Assembly: GCA_949077035.1 (NCBI GenBank)
Contig: CARUPR010000002.1
Coordinates: 72,770-136,769 of the forward strand
DNA: 64,000 bases
Direction of reading: 5' to 3'
Source of the DNA: an uncultured Eubacteriales bacterium
GTDB lineage: Bacteria; Bacillota; Clostridia; Christensenellales; UBA1242
In this document: positions 17,890-26,934 of the stretch, one piece after another
Layout: each line of letters begins with the position of its first letter
Position numbering within the stretch: position 1 is the first letter of the stretch
The notes under the pieces: generated by a model
What the model was told of the DNA's origin: nothing
Database searches by the model: none
Seen by the model: the letters and a program-made list of their open reading frames with translations, nothing else
Program-made: the position numbers and the translations under genes

Positions 17890-18606
17890 ATGCTTACAAT
17901 AATTATTAGGTCTATTTTAATTTATTTTATAGTTCTTTTAGTTTATAGATTGATGGGAAAACGCCAATTGGGTCAAATGCAACCATTTGAGCTTGTTTTG
18001 ACGCTGATTATCGCTGACCTTGCAACAATCCCAATGGCTGAAGTATCGGTGCCTGTGTTGCATGGGGTTGTCCCTCTTTTGACACTTGTAGTTGTTCATT
18101 TTATTTTGACACTTCTTACAAAAAGCAGTCAAATTTTAAGTAAGTTTATAAGTGGAAAACCAAGCATCATCATCAATCCAAAAGGTATTGATTATAATGC
18201 TATGAAAAAACTTAACCTTTCAACAGATGATATTTTTGCCGCTTTAAGAGAATGTGGATATTTCAACATATCTCAGGTGCAATATGCCATAATGGAAACA
18301 AACGGAAAGGTGAGTGTAATGCCTAAGGCAGAAAGTGCCCCTGTCACAGTGGAAAATCTCGATTTAGATGTTGATGAAAGCTTTATTCCAATCGTTTTAA
18401 TAAGCGAAGGAAAATATATGAAAGATAATTTGGCTCTTGCAGGGCTAAACGAAGAAGAAGTTGATAAAATGGTTTCAGAAAATGGTTTTAAAGGAAAACT
18501 TAAAGAGGTGTTGCTTCTCACCATTGACCAATTAGGGAATGGTTATATTCAACTTAAAGAGGCGGAAGGAAAAACCTTTCAAGCTCAAAGGCTGGTGAGC
18601 AAATGA
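17890..18606 (+). CDS. DUF421 (YetF/YcaP-type) membrane protein
   Basis: 238 residues. Three hydrophobic helices occupy residues ~3-85, with the strongly conserved YRLMGKRQLGQMQPFELVLTLIIADLATIPM. A cytoplasmic beta/alpha domain follows (KPSIIINPKGIDYNAMKKLNLSTDDI, then LRECGYFNISQVQYAIMETNGKVSVMPK), diagnostic of DUF421. The gene starts 26 bases after the spoVB-like stop without a Shine-Dalgarno sequence, so it is probably read through the same message. It overlaps the next gene by four bases (ATGA). Members occur in spore-former genomes beside DUF4363; the molecular role is not established. Confidence 0.9.
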   Translation: MLTIIIRSILIYFIVLLVYRLMGKRQLGQMQPFELVLTLIIADLATIPMAEVSVPVLHGVVPLLTLVVVHFILTLLTKSSQILSKFISGKPSIIINPKGIDYNAMKKLNLSTDDIFAALRECGYFNISQVQYAIMETNGKVSVMPKAESAPVTVENLDLDVDESFIPIVLISEGKYMKDNLALAGLNEEEVDKMVSENGFKGKLKEVLLLTIDQLGNGYIQLKEAEGKTFQAQRLVSK

Positions 18607-18998
18607 AAGCTTTTCATATTATAAATTTATTGTTGATAGTTGCACTTTTAGTTGTTATTTGTGTTGCTGAAGAAGTTGTAGTTTCAAACTCTTTAAGGGA
18701 TATTCAAGATAGATGCCTTATGATAGAACAACTTGTTGAGCGAGATGAAACTCTTAAAACCATGAATATGGTGCTTGCTGTTGACAACTTGGAGGATAAC
18801 TGGAACAAAGATGAGTCAAAATTATGCTTTATGGTGCATCATAAAAACATTCAAGAGATAGGGCAAGAAATTGCCAAAATCAAACAATACATTGCAGGTG
18901 ATGATATTGAAGCATTTAGGGTTTCGATTGAATGCATCAAAATGTATTGTCATGGCTATCTTCACTTCATGGGTGCAAACCTTCATAATGTTTTATAG
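18603..18998 (+). CDS. DUF4363 family protein
   Basis: 131 residues with one N-terminal hydrophobic helix (~6-22) and a helical domain carrying the family pattern (DIQDRCLMIEQLVE, then DNLEDNWNKDESKLCFMVHH). It overlaps the DUF421 gene by four bases and is followed by a strong terminator, so it ends the spoVB-like/DUF421/DUF4363 operon. DUF4363 and DUF421 are regularly neighbours in clostridia. Function is unknown. Confidence 0.85.
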   Translation: MKAFHIINLLLIVALLVVICVAEEVVVSNSLRDIQDRCLMIEQLVERDETLKTMNMVLAVDNLEDNWNKDESKLCFMVHHKNIQEIGQEIAKIKQYIAGDDIEAFRVSIECIKMYCHGYLHFMGANLHNVL

Positions 18999-19061
18999 TT
19001 TCTTTTATTTTTTAATAATAAAAATTTTTATATAAACCATAAACCATATAAAAAATTGAAT

Positions 19062-19097
19062 AAAAAAGTCCACTTTTAAAAAAGTGGATTTTTTTTT
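19062..19097. terminator. bidirectional intrinsic terminator
   Basis: TCCACTTTT (19069-19077) pairs with AAAAGTGGA (19080-19088), with T on the plus side and A on the minus side. It sits between convergent genes and can end both. Confidence 0.88.
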
Positions 19098-19108
19098 GTT
19101 GATTGATA

Positions 19109-20203
19109 TTAATAGACTTTTTCCTTCTTTTTGTGGTAGATGCCTATTCCAACGGTTATACTTATTGCAATCAAGGCAACTCCTATGCTTATTAAAATAA
19201 TATAAATATAATTAAATTTAACTTTGGTTTCAAGATTTGTATGTTCGCTTTCTAAAATAATGTTGGAGTCTTCTGCCTGATATTCACACCAAATTTCCCA
19301 TTTTCCATATTTTCCATCATCATCAAATTTAAAGGTGACTCCGGTTTGCTCTGGGTTTTCATATAGGAAAAGCATATCAGCAAATTCAGGTTTTGTTGTG
19401 TCATTTTTGCTGTAAGCATAAAGCTTTCCATCTTGTGTTTGACCTTTTGCGTGCCAAACAAGTTTTGATTTGTCTATATATCTATATTCTTCCTCATTTA
19501 TAAGAGTAAATAGATAGGCAGTCCTAAGAGAGGTATCACTTGTGGTGATTTGCATCTTAGTTTGAGGGGAGTTGTAGATAACTTTTGTTGGTTCAATAAT
19601 AATAAAATCAGATTGAGTCAAAGCATCATTTATTGATAGGGTAAATTTATAAATTCCCCATTCTTTTGCAGTTTTGATAGTCCCGCCTTCTGTCGCAGAA
19701 ACACCTTTATTGATTTCAAACTCTGGTTTAAATTTGGTTGCCAGTGTCAAATGACTATCTGTGCCACGCACTGTGGTTGAAAACTTTTCAAGTCCTTCAA
19801 AGTGGACACGATGCTGGGATTCCCATTGTGCTTTTTCTTTATATCCATTTACATAGTCAATAATGATGGATACATCATAATAAGGTTGACGGTCAGCATC
19901 ATATTTAATTGGTGGATTATAACCTTCGGTGTTGATATTAAAAACAAATTTATCTACATCTTTCCAGTCATAAATATGGGCAACTTCATTATTGAAAACG
20001 CCAGGTGTATTGTCATAGATAAGTTTGCCTTCATGATTTACCACGTCAATTGAAAAAATACCATTTGCAAGAGCAACTTCGCCCTGTTTTGCTTCATCAG
20101 CCGCCCAAGAACTAAAAAAATTTAATGGCAAAAATGCAAATAATAGACAAGTGAGCAAAACTATTGAAACCAAATAAATCAATTTAAATTTTTTGACCTT
20201 CAT
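19109..20203 (-). CDS. exported surface protein with C-terminal membrane anchor
   Basis: 364 residues with AGAGGT before the ATG at 20203. An N-terminal signal peptide (hydrophobic ~9-30, likely cleavage after SSWAA) and a C-terminal hydrophobic helix (~335-357) followed by HKKKEKVY give a type I topology with an extracellular domain of ~300 residues. That domain is rich in Tyr, Asp and Trp and appears beta-sandwich-like, with phrases such as FEINKGVSATEGG and VTFKFDDDGKYGKWEIW. No enzyme motif or LPxTG site is seen. It diverges from the glmU-like gene and converges on DUF4363. The family is not recognised. Confidence 0.78.
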   Translation of the reverse strand: MKVKKFKLIYLVSIVLLTCLLFAFLPLNFFSSWAADEAKQGEVALANGIFSIDVVNHEGKLIYDNTPGVFNNEVAHIYDWKDVDKFVFNINTEGYNPPIKYDADRQPYYDVSIIIDYVNGYKEKAQWESQHRVHFEGLEKFSTTVRGTDSHLTLATKFKPEFEINKGVSATEGGTIKTAKEWGIYKFTLSINDALTQSDFIIIEPTKVIYNSPQTKMQITTSDTSLRTAYLFTLINEEEYRYIDKSKLVWHAKGQTQDGKLYAYSKNDTTKPEFADMLFLYENPEQTGVTFKFDDDGKYGKWEIWCEYQAEDSNIILESEHTNLETKVKFNYIYIILISIGVALIAISITVGIGIYHKKKEKVY

Positions 20204-20298
20204 CTTTTACCTCTCTTAAGATGATTTTAGCATAAAAATAAAAATAAAAAAAATGTTTTTAAAAGAATTTTAATTATATTTGAATTTTTATTATATTG

Positions 20299-20327
20299 TT
20301 GACAAAAAAATGCAAAAATTATATAAT
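20299..20327 (+). promoter_or_regulatory. consensus promoter, leaderless, of the glmU-like gene
   Basis: TTGACA (20299-20304), exactly 17 bases, then TATAAT (20322-20327). The ATG at 20335 follows after 7 bases, so the predicted first transcribed base is at or next to the A of the ATG. Confidence 0.9.
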
Positions 20328-20334
20328 CTTAATT

Positions 20335-21192
20335 ATGGAAACTATAGAAATGGAAACATTAGTGCTTGAAAATCAAATAGCATTTGATTTTGAAGGCTTG
20401 GATGAAAAAGAAGAAAGTCTTATTATGACTGAGAATTTGATAAAACCCCAAAATCACGACTATGTCAAAGAAGAGGTTTTATTTGTTGTTGTCAAGGCAG
20501 ACAATGATAATGTTGCAAAGGGGCTTGCAAACCTAAGATTATGTGGCAAAAAAATGATTGATTGGGTCTTGCTTGCCGGCTCTTGTTGTGAGCAACTTGT
20601 TATTGAAGATTGTGAAGATATCATAGGCAGGGTCCGAGGGGTAAACACCGATAAAAAATATATTGCAGTCTTTTATAGCGACACACCACTTTTTGACAAG
20701 GCATCATTCTTTAGGGTGATGGATTATTTTGCTTCAAAGAGCATGAATTTTCTTCAATTGTCACGTGGATTTATTGTGAAAAGTGACTTCTTAAAAAACA
20801 GCCCAAACTTTATCTCAAGTGCGACAGGTGGAAATGACATTCCTTCGCTTATAAGGTGCGATTCTGCTGCTGCTTTATCATATGTTTATCAAGTTTTAAA
20901 TGAAAGAATAATAGATTACCATATAAGAAATGGCGTTTCAATCTTTAGCAAGTCGACAGTGTTTATTGATGCAGATGTTGAAATTGACAGCACTGTTGTA
21001 ATCTATCCAAATAATATTTTGCAGGGTGAAAGTGTGATATCGGCTGGCACAATTTTGGAAAGTGGAAATATCATTGACAATAGTATATTGCTTGGTAATT
21101 GTTTTGTGAAAGGCACCATAATAAAAGACTCTAAAATAAGTGCAGGGACAAGGCTTGAATTTGAAAATAAGATTGTGGGCGAGGCTAGATAA
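20335..21192 (+). CDS. degenerate GlmU-like protein (nucleotidyltransferase remnant plus short left-handed beta helix)
   Basis: 285 residues from ATG 20335; a longer TTG frame would start inside the promoter. Homology to GlmU (UDP-GlcNAc pyrophosphorylase) is visible in YSDTPLFD (GlmU GDTPLL), NERIIDYHIRNGVSI and a hexapeptide-repeat beta helix at residues ~205-280 (DADVEIDSTVVIYPNNILQG). The N-terminal LAAGxGTRM signature is replaced by VVVKADNDNVAKGLAN, and only part of the acetyltransferase helix remains (285 residues against ~450). Neither activity is expected. The position before pth and mfd is where gcaD/glmU sits in Bacillus, supporting descent from glmU. The stop overlaps the pth start (TAATG). 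Confidence 0.75.
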   Translation: METIEMETLVLENQIAFDFEGLDEKEESLIMTENLIKPQNHDYVKEEVLFVVVKADNDNVAKGLANLRLCGKKMIDWVLLAGSCCEQLVIEDCEDIIGRVRGVNTDKKYIAVFYSDTPLFDKASFFRVMDYFASKSMNFLQLSRGFIVKSDFLKNSPNFISSATGGNDIPSLIRCDSAAALSYVYQVLNERIIDYHIRNGVSIFSKSTVFIDADVEIDSTVVIYPNNILQGESVISAGTILESGNIIDNSILLGNCFVKGTIIKDSKISAGTRLEFENKIVGEAR

Positions 21193-21704
21193 TGGTTATC
21201 GTAATAGGTCTTGGAAATAAAGGAAGAGAATATCAAAACACCTTTCACAACATTGGTTTTGATGTCGCTGACAGTCTTTCAAGAAGATTGAATGTAAATT
21301 TTTCAAAGGAAAAATATAAGTCAGATTTGGCTGAAGGAAGACATAATGGTTGTCCAGTTTTAATTTGCAAACCAACCACTTTTATGAATAACAGCGGTGA
21401 GGCTGTCAGCCTTTTAAAACGCAAATATAAGGATGCAAAAATCATTGTTGCTGTTGATGATATAGACCTGCCAAAGGGTGTTGTCAGATATAGAGAACGG
21501 GGCAGTGCAGGGACACATAATGGTTTACGCTCTATAGTGTCTTATATAGGTGAAGATTTTGAAAGGGTGAGGATAGGCGTTGGCAGAGATAAATCTCTTG
21601 ACCTTGCTGATTTTGTTTTGTCAAAGATTAAAACAGAAGATAGGTCAATATTAGATAAAGCTGTTGAAGAAGCGGTTGAAATTATACTTGATAAAATAAA
21701 ATAA
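21192..21704 (+). CDS. pth: peptidyl-tRNA hydrolase
   Basis: 170 residues, slightly short for the family (~185-190). The enzyme releases tRNA from peptidyl-tRNA dropped by ribosomes. Active-site landmarks are present: GLGNKG with Asn10, the catalytic His in TFHNIGF (usually TRHNIGF, so Arg is Phe here), KPTTFMNNSGEAV, VAVDDIDLPKG with the conserved Asp, and GSAGTHNGLRSI. The start overlaps the stop of the glmU-like gene (TAATG), implying coupling. mfd follows 100 bases downstream; the pth-mfd pairing is the usual Firmicute order. Confidence 0.95.
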   Translation: MVIVIGLGNKGREYQNTFHNIGFDVADSLSRRLNVNFSKEKYKSDLAEGRHNGCPVLICKPTTFMNNSGEAVSLLKRKYKDAKIIVAVDDIDLPKGVVRYRERGSAGTHNGLRSIVSYIGEDFERVRIGVGRDKSLDLADFVLSKIKTEDRSILDKAVEEAVEIILDKIK

Positions 21705-21804
21705 ATATCACAATAAAAAGAATTTTTTAAAAATAAATTGCTTAATTTTCTTTCGGTTTTAAATTCAATTTTAAATAAATTATAAAAAACAATTGGAGAA
21801 GGAT

Positions 21805-24800
21805 ATGTTTATATCTGATATAAATCCTTTAAAAAACAAAAAAATAATATCATCTTTAGGTGTGGGCGAAAAGGTTTTGTTGGCCTCAAATTCAGCGCAC
21901 CTAATTTTTTTGTCTAGCAATTTTGTGTCGGCGGGAAAGCTTAAAAGGGGGCTTGAAGCTTTTGGAAAGAAGGTTGAGATTGTTTCAAATGCAAGGGAGA
22001 ATGATGACGAACATGATAAAAATCTTCTTCCCTTTGTGCAAAGTTTAAATAGATATTTGGCAGGTCAAATTGATGCTCTCATCTTTTTACCATGCTCTGC
22101 TATTGTAAAATTTGACAGCAAAAAAATAGAGGCTTTTAGGCTGGAAAAAGGTCAAACAATCAATCTTGACCAGGTGCTGTCAAAGCTTGTTTCGTTTGGT
22201 TATGAAAGGACAAGCCTTGTTGAAATGGGTGGTCAATTTGCACTTCGAGGTGATATTCTTGACATATTTTCAACCAATAGTGATAAACCTATAAGGATTG
22301 AACTTTTTGATGATTTGATAGAAAATATCTCTATTTTTGACCAAATAAGCATGAAAAACCTCGAAAAAATTGAATTTTTTGATATTTTCGCTTCATTTTT
22401 ACCATTAGGCGAAGATTGTGCCTTTGATTTAGAGGGTGACAAAATTTTGGATGAGCCTAAAAAGGTCAATGATGAGATAGAGCTTTTGATTAAAAGCTAT
22501 CAGGTGTCATCAATCTATAAAAAAGAAAATTTTATACCTTTTGATTATCTTCTTAAAAAGGCTGATTTTATTTTTGATAACTATCAAATTTTAAAACCAG
22601 AATATGTAAATCAAATGCTGCCAACAAGAAGTTATTTGACAGATTATATGGCTCTTAAATATGATATTATTGACTTTAAAAATCTAAATCAAGCAGTAAT
22701 TCTTTTTGCAGGTGAAGAGCGATATAAGTTGAATCTGCAAAACTTTTTGCTAGAACAAAAGTTATCCTATAAAGATTTTGATGATGAAGAGGAAGATGAA
22801 CTTGAAAGCGGAGTGATTTATCTTTCATCAAAACAAATGCCATATTCCTTTTCCTTTCTTAAAGAGGGTATTGTAGGAATAGGCAGCGATAGTCTTTTCA
22901 GAAAATCTATCACCACATTTTCAAAGAATAAACATAATGCTTTCTATCTGCCTAAAGTGGGTGAATATGTTGTTCATACCTTTCATGGCGTGGGAAAATG
23001 TATCAGAATTGAGAGGATGAAAATATCTGACATTGAAAAGGATTATTTTGTCATTGAATATAAAAAAGGCGATATACTATATCTTCCAAGTGAAGAGGCA
23101 AATACCATTTCAGCCTATGTTGGAAGTGAAATTTCGCCTAAGCTTTCCTCTCTTGGCGGAGGTGAATTTTTACGTCTTGTAGAAAGGGTAAAATCAAGCA
23201 TAAAAGAGATGGCAATCTCTCTTGTCGACCTGTATAATGAGCGTGAAAAATTAAAGGGTTTTAAATTTAAAAGAGATGATTTTCTTGAAAAACAATTTGC
23301 AGATGCCTTCGCATATGGTGAAACGCCTGACCAACTTCGTGCAATAGCAGACATTGACAAAGATATGGAAAGCGACAAGGTCATGGATAGACTTGTTTGT
23401 GGTGATGTCGGCTTTGGTAAAACCGAGGTTGCCCTTCGAGGTGCTTTTAAATGTGTGTATAATGGAAGACAGGTTGCTCTTTTATGTCCGACAACAATCT
23501 TGTCAGAGCAGCATTATCGTTCTGCCAAGGAAAGGCTTGAGCCTTTTGGTGTGAGAGTTGCGGTGATAAATCGTTTCAGAACACCTCTTCAAGTTAAGGA
23601 TATTTTAAGACGGGTAAAAGATGGCGAAATTGATGTTTTGATAGGCACGCATAGGCTTCTTAGTGATGACGTGATTTATAAAGATTTGGGACTTTTAATT
23701 TTTGATGAAGAACAAAGGTTTGGGGTAGAACATAAAGAAAAAATAAAAGACAAATTTAGAAATATTGATGTTATTACATTGTCTGCTACACCAATTCCAA
23801 GGACTTTGAATATGTCACTTTCTGGTATACGCGATATATCGATTATTGAAACTCCACCGCGTGACAGGCTGCCAATTCAAACCTATCTTGCAGAAGAAAG
23901 TGAGCAGCTTTATAAAGATGTGATTTTAAGAGAAATGGCAAGAGGCGGTCAAAGTTTTGTTGTTTACAACAGAGTTGAAAGTATAGAAGAATTTGCAGCA
24001 TATCTTCGCAGACTTTTACCAGAAGCTAAGATTGGTGTTGCACATGGTCAAATGCCTGAAAAGATGCTTGAAAATATCATTGCAAGGCTTTATAATAATG
24101 AGTTTAACATTTTGATAGCCACTACTCTTATTGAAAATGGCATAAATCTTCCTCTTGCCAATACCATGATAATTGTTGATGCTGATAGGCTTGGATTAAG
24201 TCAGCTTTATCAGCTTCGTGGTCGAATTGGAAGAAGTGATAAACTTAGTTATGCCTATCTTACTTATACAAAAGATAAGGTGATAAATGAAGAGGCGGCA
24301 AAGCGTCTTGAAACAATGAAGGAATTTAGTCAGCTTGGAAGTGGTTTTAAGATTGCAATGCGTGACCTTGAGATAAGGGGCGCGGGCAATATATTTGGAA
24401 AAGAACAGCATGGCCATATTGAGAAGGTTGGTTATGATATGTATGTTAAACTATTGAATGAACAAGTCCAAGAGATAAAGGGTGAAACTGTCAAAAAACA
24501 GAGTGATGTTAAACTTGAGATTTCACTTTCTGCATATATCAGTGAAGATTATATTGAAGATGGCGACCAAAGAGTTGTATATTATACAAGAATAGGCGAC
24601 ATTCAATCAAGAGAAGAACTTGATGAACTTATGGTAAGCTTAGAAGATGGTTTTGGGGCAGTTCCTCAAGAAATTAAAAATCTTGCTCTCTTTGCATATC
24701 TTCGCAACCTTGCAGGTCAATATAAAGTTAAGAGAATTGTAATAAACAAACTTGAAAATGTAATATATCTTGAAAAGGAAGAAAAGATTATTGAAGAAAA

Positions 24801-24939
24801 CTTGGCTGCAAATCTTGATAAATTTAGAGCAAGACTTTCCTTTGATAATAATATTAAAATTAAGTTTGATTGGGTGGGAAGTGTTCAAGAAAGGCTGGAA
24901 AAGGTGATAGAATTTTTTGAATGTGCTCAATTAAGTTAA
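21805..24939 (+). CDS. mfd: transcription-repair coupling factor
   Basis: 1044 residues from ATG 21805, chosen because GGAGAAGG lies directly upstream. Mfd removes RNA polymerase stalled at DNA lesions and recruits UvrA. Domains in order: a UvrB-like N-terminal module (~1-330), the RNA polymerase interaction domain near 385-450 (VGEYVVHTFHGVGKC), the translocase with Walker A GDVGFGKTEVALRG (~536), DEEQRFGV, TLSATPIPRTLNMS, the second RecA lobe with ATTLIENGINLP and QLRGRIGRSD, and the C-terminal TRCF domain. The N-terminal module is about 100 residues shorter than in E. coli, as in many clostridia. It is the last gene of the glmU-like/pth/mfd unit. Confidence 0.96.
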   Translation: MFISDINPLKNKKIISSLGVGEKVLLASNSAHLIFLSSNFVSAGKLKRGLEAFGKKVEIVSNARENDDEHDKNLLPFVQSLNRYLAGQIDALIFLPCSAIVKFDSKKIEAFRLEKGQTINLDQVLSKLVSFGYERTSLVEMGGQFALRGDILDIFSTNSDKPIRIELFDDLIENISIFDQISMKNLEKIEFFDIFASFLPLGEDCAFDLEGDKILDEPKKVNDEIELLIKSYQVSSIYKKENFIPFDYLLKKADFIFDNYQILKPEYVNQMLPTRSYLTDYMALKYDIIDFKNLNQAVILFAGEERYKLNLQNFLLEQKLSYKDFDDEEEDELESGVIYLSSKQMPYSFSFLKEGIVGIGSDSLFRKSITTFSKNKHNAFYLPKVGEYVVHTFHGVGKCIRIERMKISDIEKDYFVIEYKKGDILYLPSEEANTISAYVGSEISPKLSSLGGGEFLRLVERVKSSIKEMAISLVDLYNEREKLKGFKFKRDDFLEKQFADAFAYGETPDQLRAIADIDKDMESDKVMDRLVCGDVGFGKTEVALRGAFKCVYNGRQVALLCPTTILSEQHYRSAKERLEPFGVRVAVINRFRTPLQVKDILRRVKDGEIDVLIGTHRLLSDDVIYKDLGLLIFDEEQRFGVEHKEKIKDKFRNIDVITLSATPIPRTLNMSLSGIRDISIIETPPRDRLPIQTYLAEESEQLYKDVILREMARGGQSFVVYNRVESIEEFAAYLRRLLPEAKIGVAHGQMPEKMLENIIARLYNNEFNILIATTLIENGINLPLANTMIIVDADRLGLSQLYQLRGRIGRSDKLSYAYLTYTKDKVINEEAAKRLETMKEFSQLGSGFKIAMRDLEIRGAGNIFGKEQHGHIEKVGYDMYVKLLNEQVQEIKGETVKKQSDVKLEISLSAYISEDYIEDGDQRVVYYTRIGDIQSREELDELMVSLEDGFGAVPQEIKNLALFAYLRNLAGQYKVKRIVINKLENVIYLEKEEKIIEENLAANLDKFRARLSFDNNIKIKFDWVGSVQERLEKVIEFFECAQLS

Positions 24940-24977
24940 AAATAATTGATATAAATTTAAAAACAACATCATTTTAG

Positions 24978-25007
24978 TTGAAATTTTATGTTTTAATATG
25001 CTAAAAT
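24978..25007 (+). promoter_or_regulatory. promoter of the PrsA-like foldase gene
   Basis: TTGAAA (24978-24983), an 18-base spacer ending TGC, and TAAAAT (25002-25007). GGAG precedes the ATG at 25038. Confidence 0.6.
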
Positions 25008-25037
25008 ATGTTCATATTCATATTATATGGAGATAAA

Positions 25038-26810
25038 ATGAAAACAAAATTTAAAGTTTTTTTAATGTGTTTTGTTCTGCTTTGTATGTCACTTTTTACA
25101 GGATGTTCTTTGGTAGAAACAAACAATGGCAAATTATATAATAAGGTGGTTGCTGAAATCTATAACAAACAGGGCAAAAAGGTGGCTCAAATTACAAATC
25201 GTGATTTGGTTGCTGGCTATGAAAGTTATGGCAGTATTTATGTGCAATACTACAATTATTCAGTTTCTCAAGCTGTTGATATGACTTTAAAACAACTTGA
25301 AAACAGAAAGATAACTATTCTTACAGCAGAGAATCTTTTTGGCATAAAATTTTCAACAGGTGAAGGCCTTGAAGAAATTGAAAAAACCTATTTGTATGAA
25401 TCTGCAGTAAGTTCTTTAAACACAAACTTAGAAAATTATTATAAAGAAATTTTGAATGAAAAAGAAGAAGAAAATAAGAGTGAAGACATTAAATTCAATG
25501 GATATGAAAAAAATGTTGCGCTTGACCGAAATGAAAATGGTGAAATCTATTTAAAGAAACTTGATAAAAAAGACAAAATACTTGATGGTTTCCGTCCATC
25601 AAATGGTCAAAAAAGTTATTATGTAGATTCAGATAAAGCTGAAATTTATGATAATTTCCTTGACAAAGCTTTCTCAAATGAAAATTATAAAAAGGCTTTA
25701 AGGTTATATTTAAATGACCTTAAGTCGGCAGAATATGGAATGAAGCTTTCTTCTGACACAAAATCTATCTTTGAAAGAGAGATTGAAAGACTTTATAAGA
25801 TTAATTATGAAAATTATATCGTCCAAAAATATTCTGAAAACAACAAAAACAATTCTGATGTTGCCACAGTTTCAACTGATGATATTTTAAAACTATATTC
25901 AAGCAAAGTTAGGGCAGGTTATACAAAATATGTTATTGAAAATAGTGCCAATTATTCTTCTGATGTGAGTGACAAACTCAATGAAGTATATTATTTTAGA
26001 AATGATGATGAGGCAAATAAATATTTTACTGTTGCAAATATTTTATTTCAATTTACCGATGCTCAAAAAGCCAAATATGAAGAAATAAATAAAAAATTGT
26101 CTGGTTCAGAGCCTTATGAAGATTATGAAACAGATATGAACACTCTTTATTCACAAATTCAACCTGTAATTCGCAAATATAATGAAGACACAAAAATTTA
26201 TGAAGAGATTGAAAATGTTGATGACTTGACAGTAAATGAAATAATCTATAATAAGATTGAAATTGCTTTAAAGTCAGCACAAGCTTCAGGTGATGAAAAT
26301 TTTGTAGGTGATACAATCAACAACTTTATCTATACCTATAATCAAGACCCAGGCATGTTTAATGCAGAGTCAAATTATGTCATTGGCGTTGATAGTGAAG
26401 GTAAGGCGGTTTCAGACTTTGTTGAAGAATTTAATGATGCAGGATTAAAACTTTATAATAATGGCAAGGGTCAAATTGGTGATATGCAAGTTGCAAGAAG
26501 CTCTTTTGGAATCCATGTCCTGGTTTATACCGGAAAATGCGAAAATCTCTTTGATGGAATTGATGAAGAATTTGAACTTAGCGGAATTGCAAATGGCAAA
26601 ACTGAAAACTTGCAAACAGAAAGTGCGATAAATAAACTTGCTACCAAAAGGGTGAATCTTTTAGTTGACAAGACTTATTTAGACCTTTTATATGACCAAA
26701 TTTATCAAGACACTTTCACATATTTTGAACAGGCAAATATCAATTTCCTAAGAGAAGATTATAAGATTAAGGTTTATAGAGGAAGATTTCCTTCAGCTTT
26801 AAAGGGTTAA
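25038..26810 (+). CDS. PrsA/SurA-like parvulin foldase lipoprotein
   Basis: 590 residues from ATG 25038 (TGGAG upstream). The signal peptide ends in the lipobox LFTGC, so the mature protein is a lipoprotein outside the membrane. Residues ~40-110 resemble the SurA/PrsA N-terminal chaperone region (VVAEIYNKQGKKVAQITNRD). The C-terminal part, about residues 440-520, has the closing pattern of a parvulin peptidyl-prolyl isomerase: FVEEFNDAGLKL, then IGDMQVARSSFGIHVLVYTGK. The middle is long and Lys/Glu/Asn-rich, making the protein about twice the length of Bacillus PrsA (~290). A role in folding exported proteins is inferred from the family. A terminator lies 70 bases downstream. Confidence 0.82.
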   Translation: MKTKFKVFLMCFVLLCMSLFTGCSLVETNNGKLYNKVVAEIYNKQGKKVAQITNRDLVAGYESYGSIYVQYYNYSVSQAVDMTLKQLENRKITILTAENLFGIKFSTGEGLEEIEKTYLYESAVSSLNTNLENYYKEILNEKEEENKSEDIKFNGYEKNVALDRNENGEIYLKKLDKKDKILDGFRPSNGQKSYYVDSDKAEIYDNFLDKAFSNENYKKALRLYLNDLKSAEYGMKLSSDTKSIFEREIERLYKINYENYIVQKYSENNKNNSDVATVSTDDILKLYSSKVRAGYTKYVIENSANYSSDVSDKLNEVYYFRNDDEANKYFTVANILFQFTDAQKAKYEEINKKLSGSEPYEDYETDMNTLYSQIQPVIRKYNEDTKIYEEIENVDDLTVNEIIYNKIEIALKSAQASGDENFVGDTINNFIYTYNQDPGMFNAESNYVIGVDSEGKAVSDFVEEFNDAGLKLYNNGKGQIGDMQVARSSFGIHVLVYTGKCENLFDGIDEEFELSGIANGKTENLQTESAINKLATKRVNLLVDKTYLDLLYDQIYQDTFTYFEQANINFLREDYKIKVYRGRFPSALKG

Positions 26811-26882
26811 ATTAAAGTCTTAAAAGCGAATATAAATCTATAAAAATTTAAATTTCAACTTAATTAATCTATGATTTAAAAA

Positions 26883-26918
26883 AAGATGTTTAAAACTTGA
26901 CAAAAACATCTTTTTTTT
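26883..26918 (+). terminator. intrinsic terminator overlapping the next promoter
   Basis: AAGATGTTT (26883-26891) pairs with AAACATCTT (26904-26912) and eight T follow. The 12-base loop contains TTGACA, the -35 box of the next gene. Confidence 0.85.
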
Positions 26919-26926
26919 GGTAATAT
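26897..26926 (+). promoter_or_regulatory. leaderless promoter embedded in a terminator
   Basis: TTGACA (26897-26902), an 18-base spacer made largely of the terminator T run, and TAATAT (26921-26926). The ATG at 26935 follows after 8 bases. Confidence 0.8.
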
Positions 26927-26934
26927 ATATTTAT

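Noticed and set aside
20296..20334. TTG start 39 bases upstream for the glmU-like gene
   Set aside because: It would start inside a perfect TTGACA-17-TATAAT promoter. The same reasoning rejects TTG starts at 26917 (YbhN-type) and 34416 (DUF1858).
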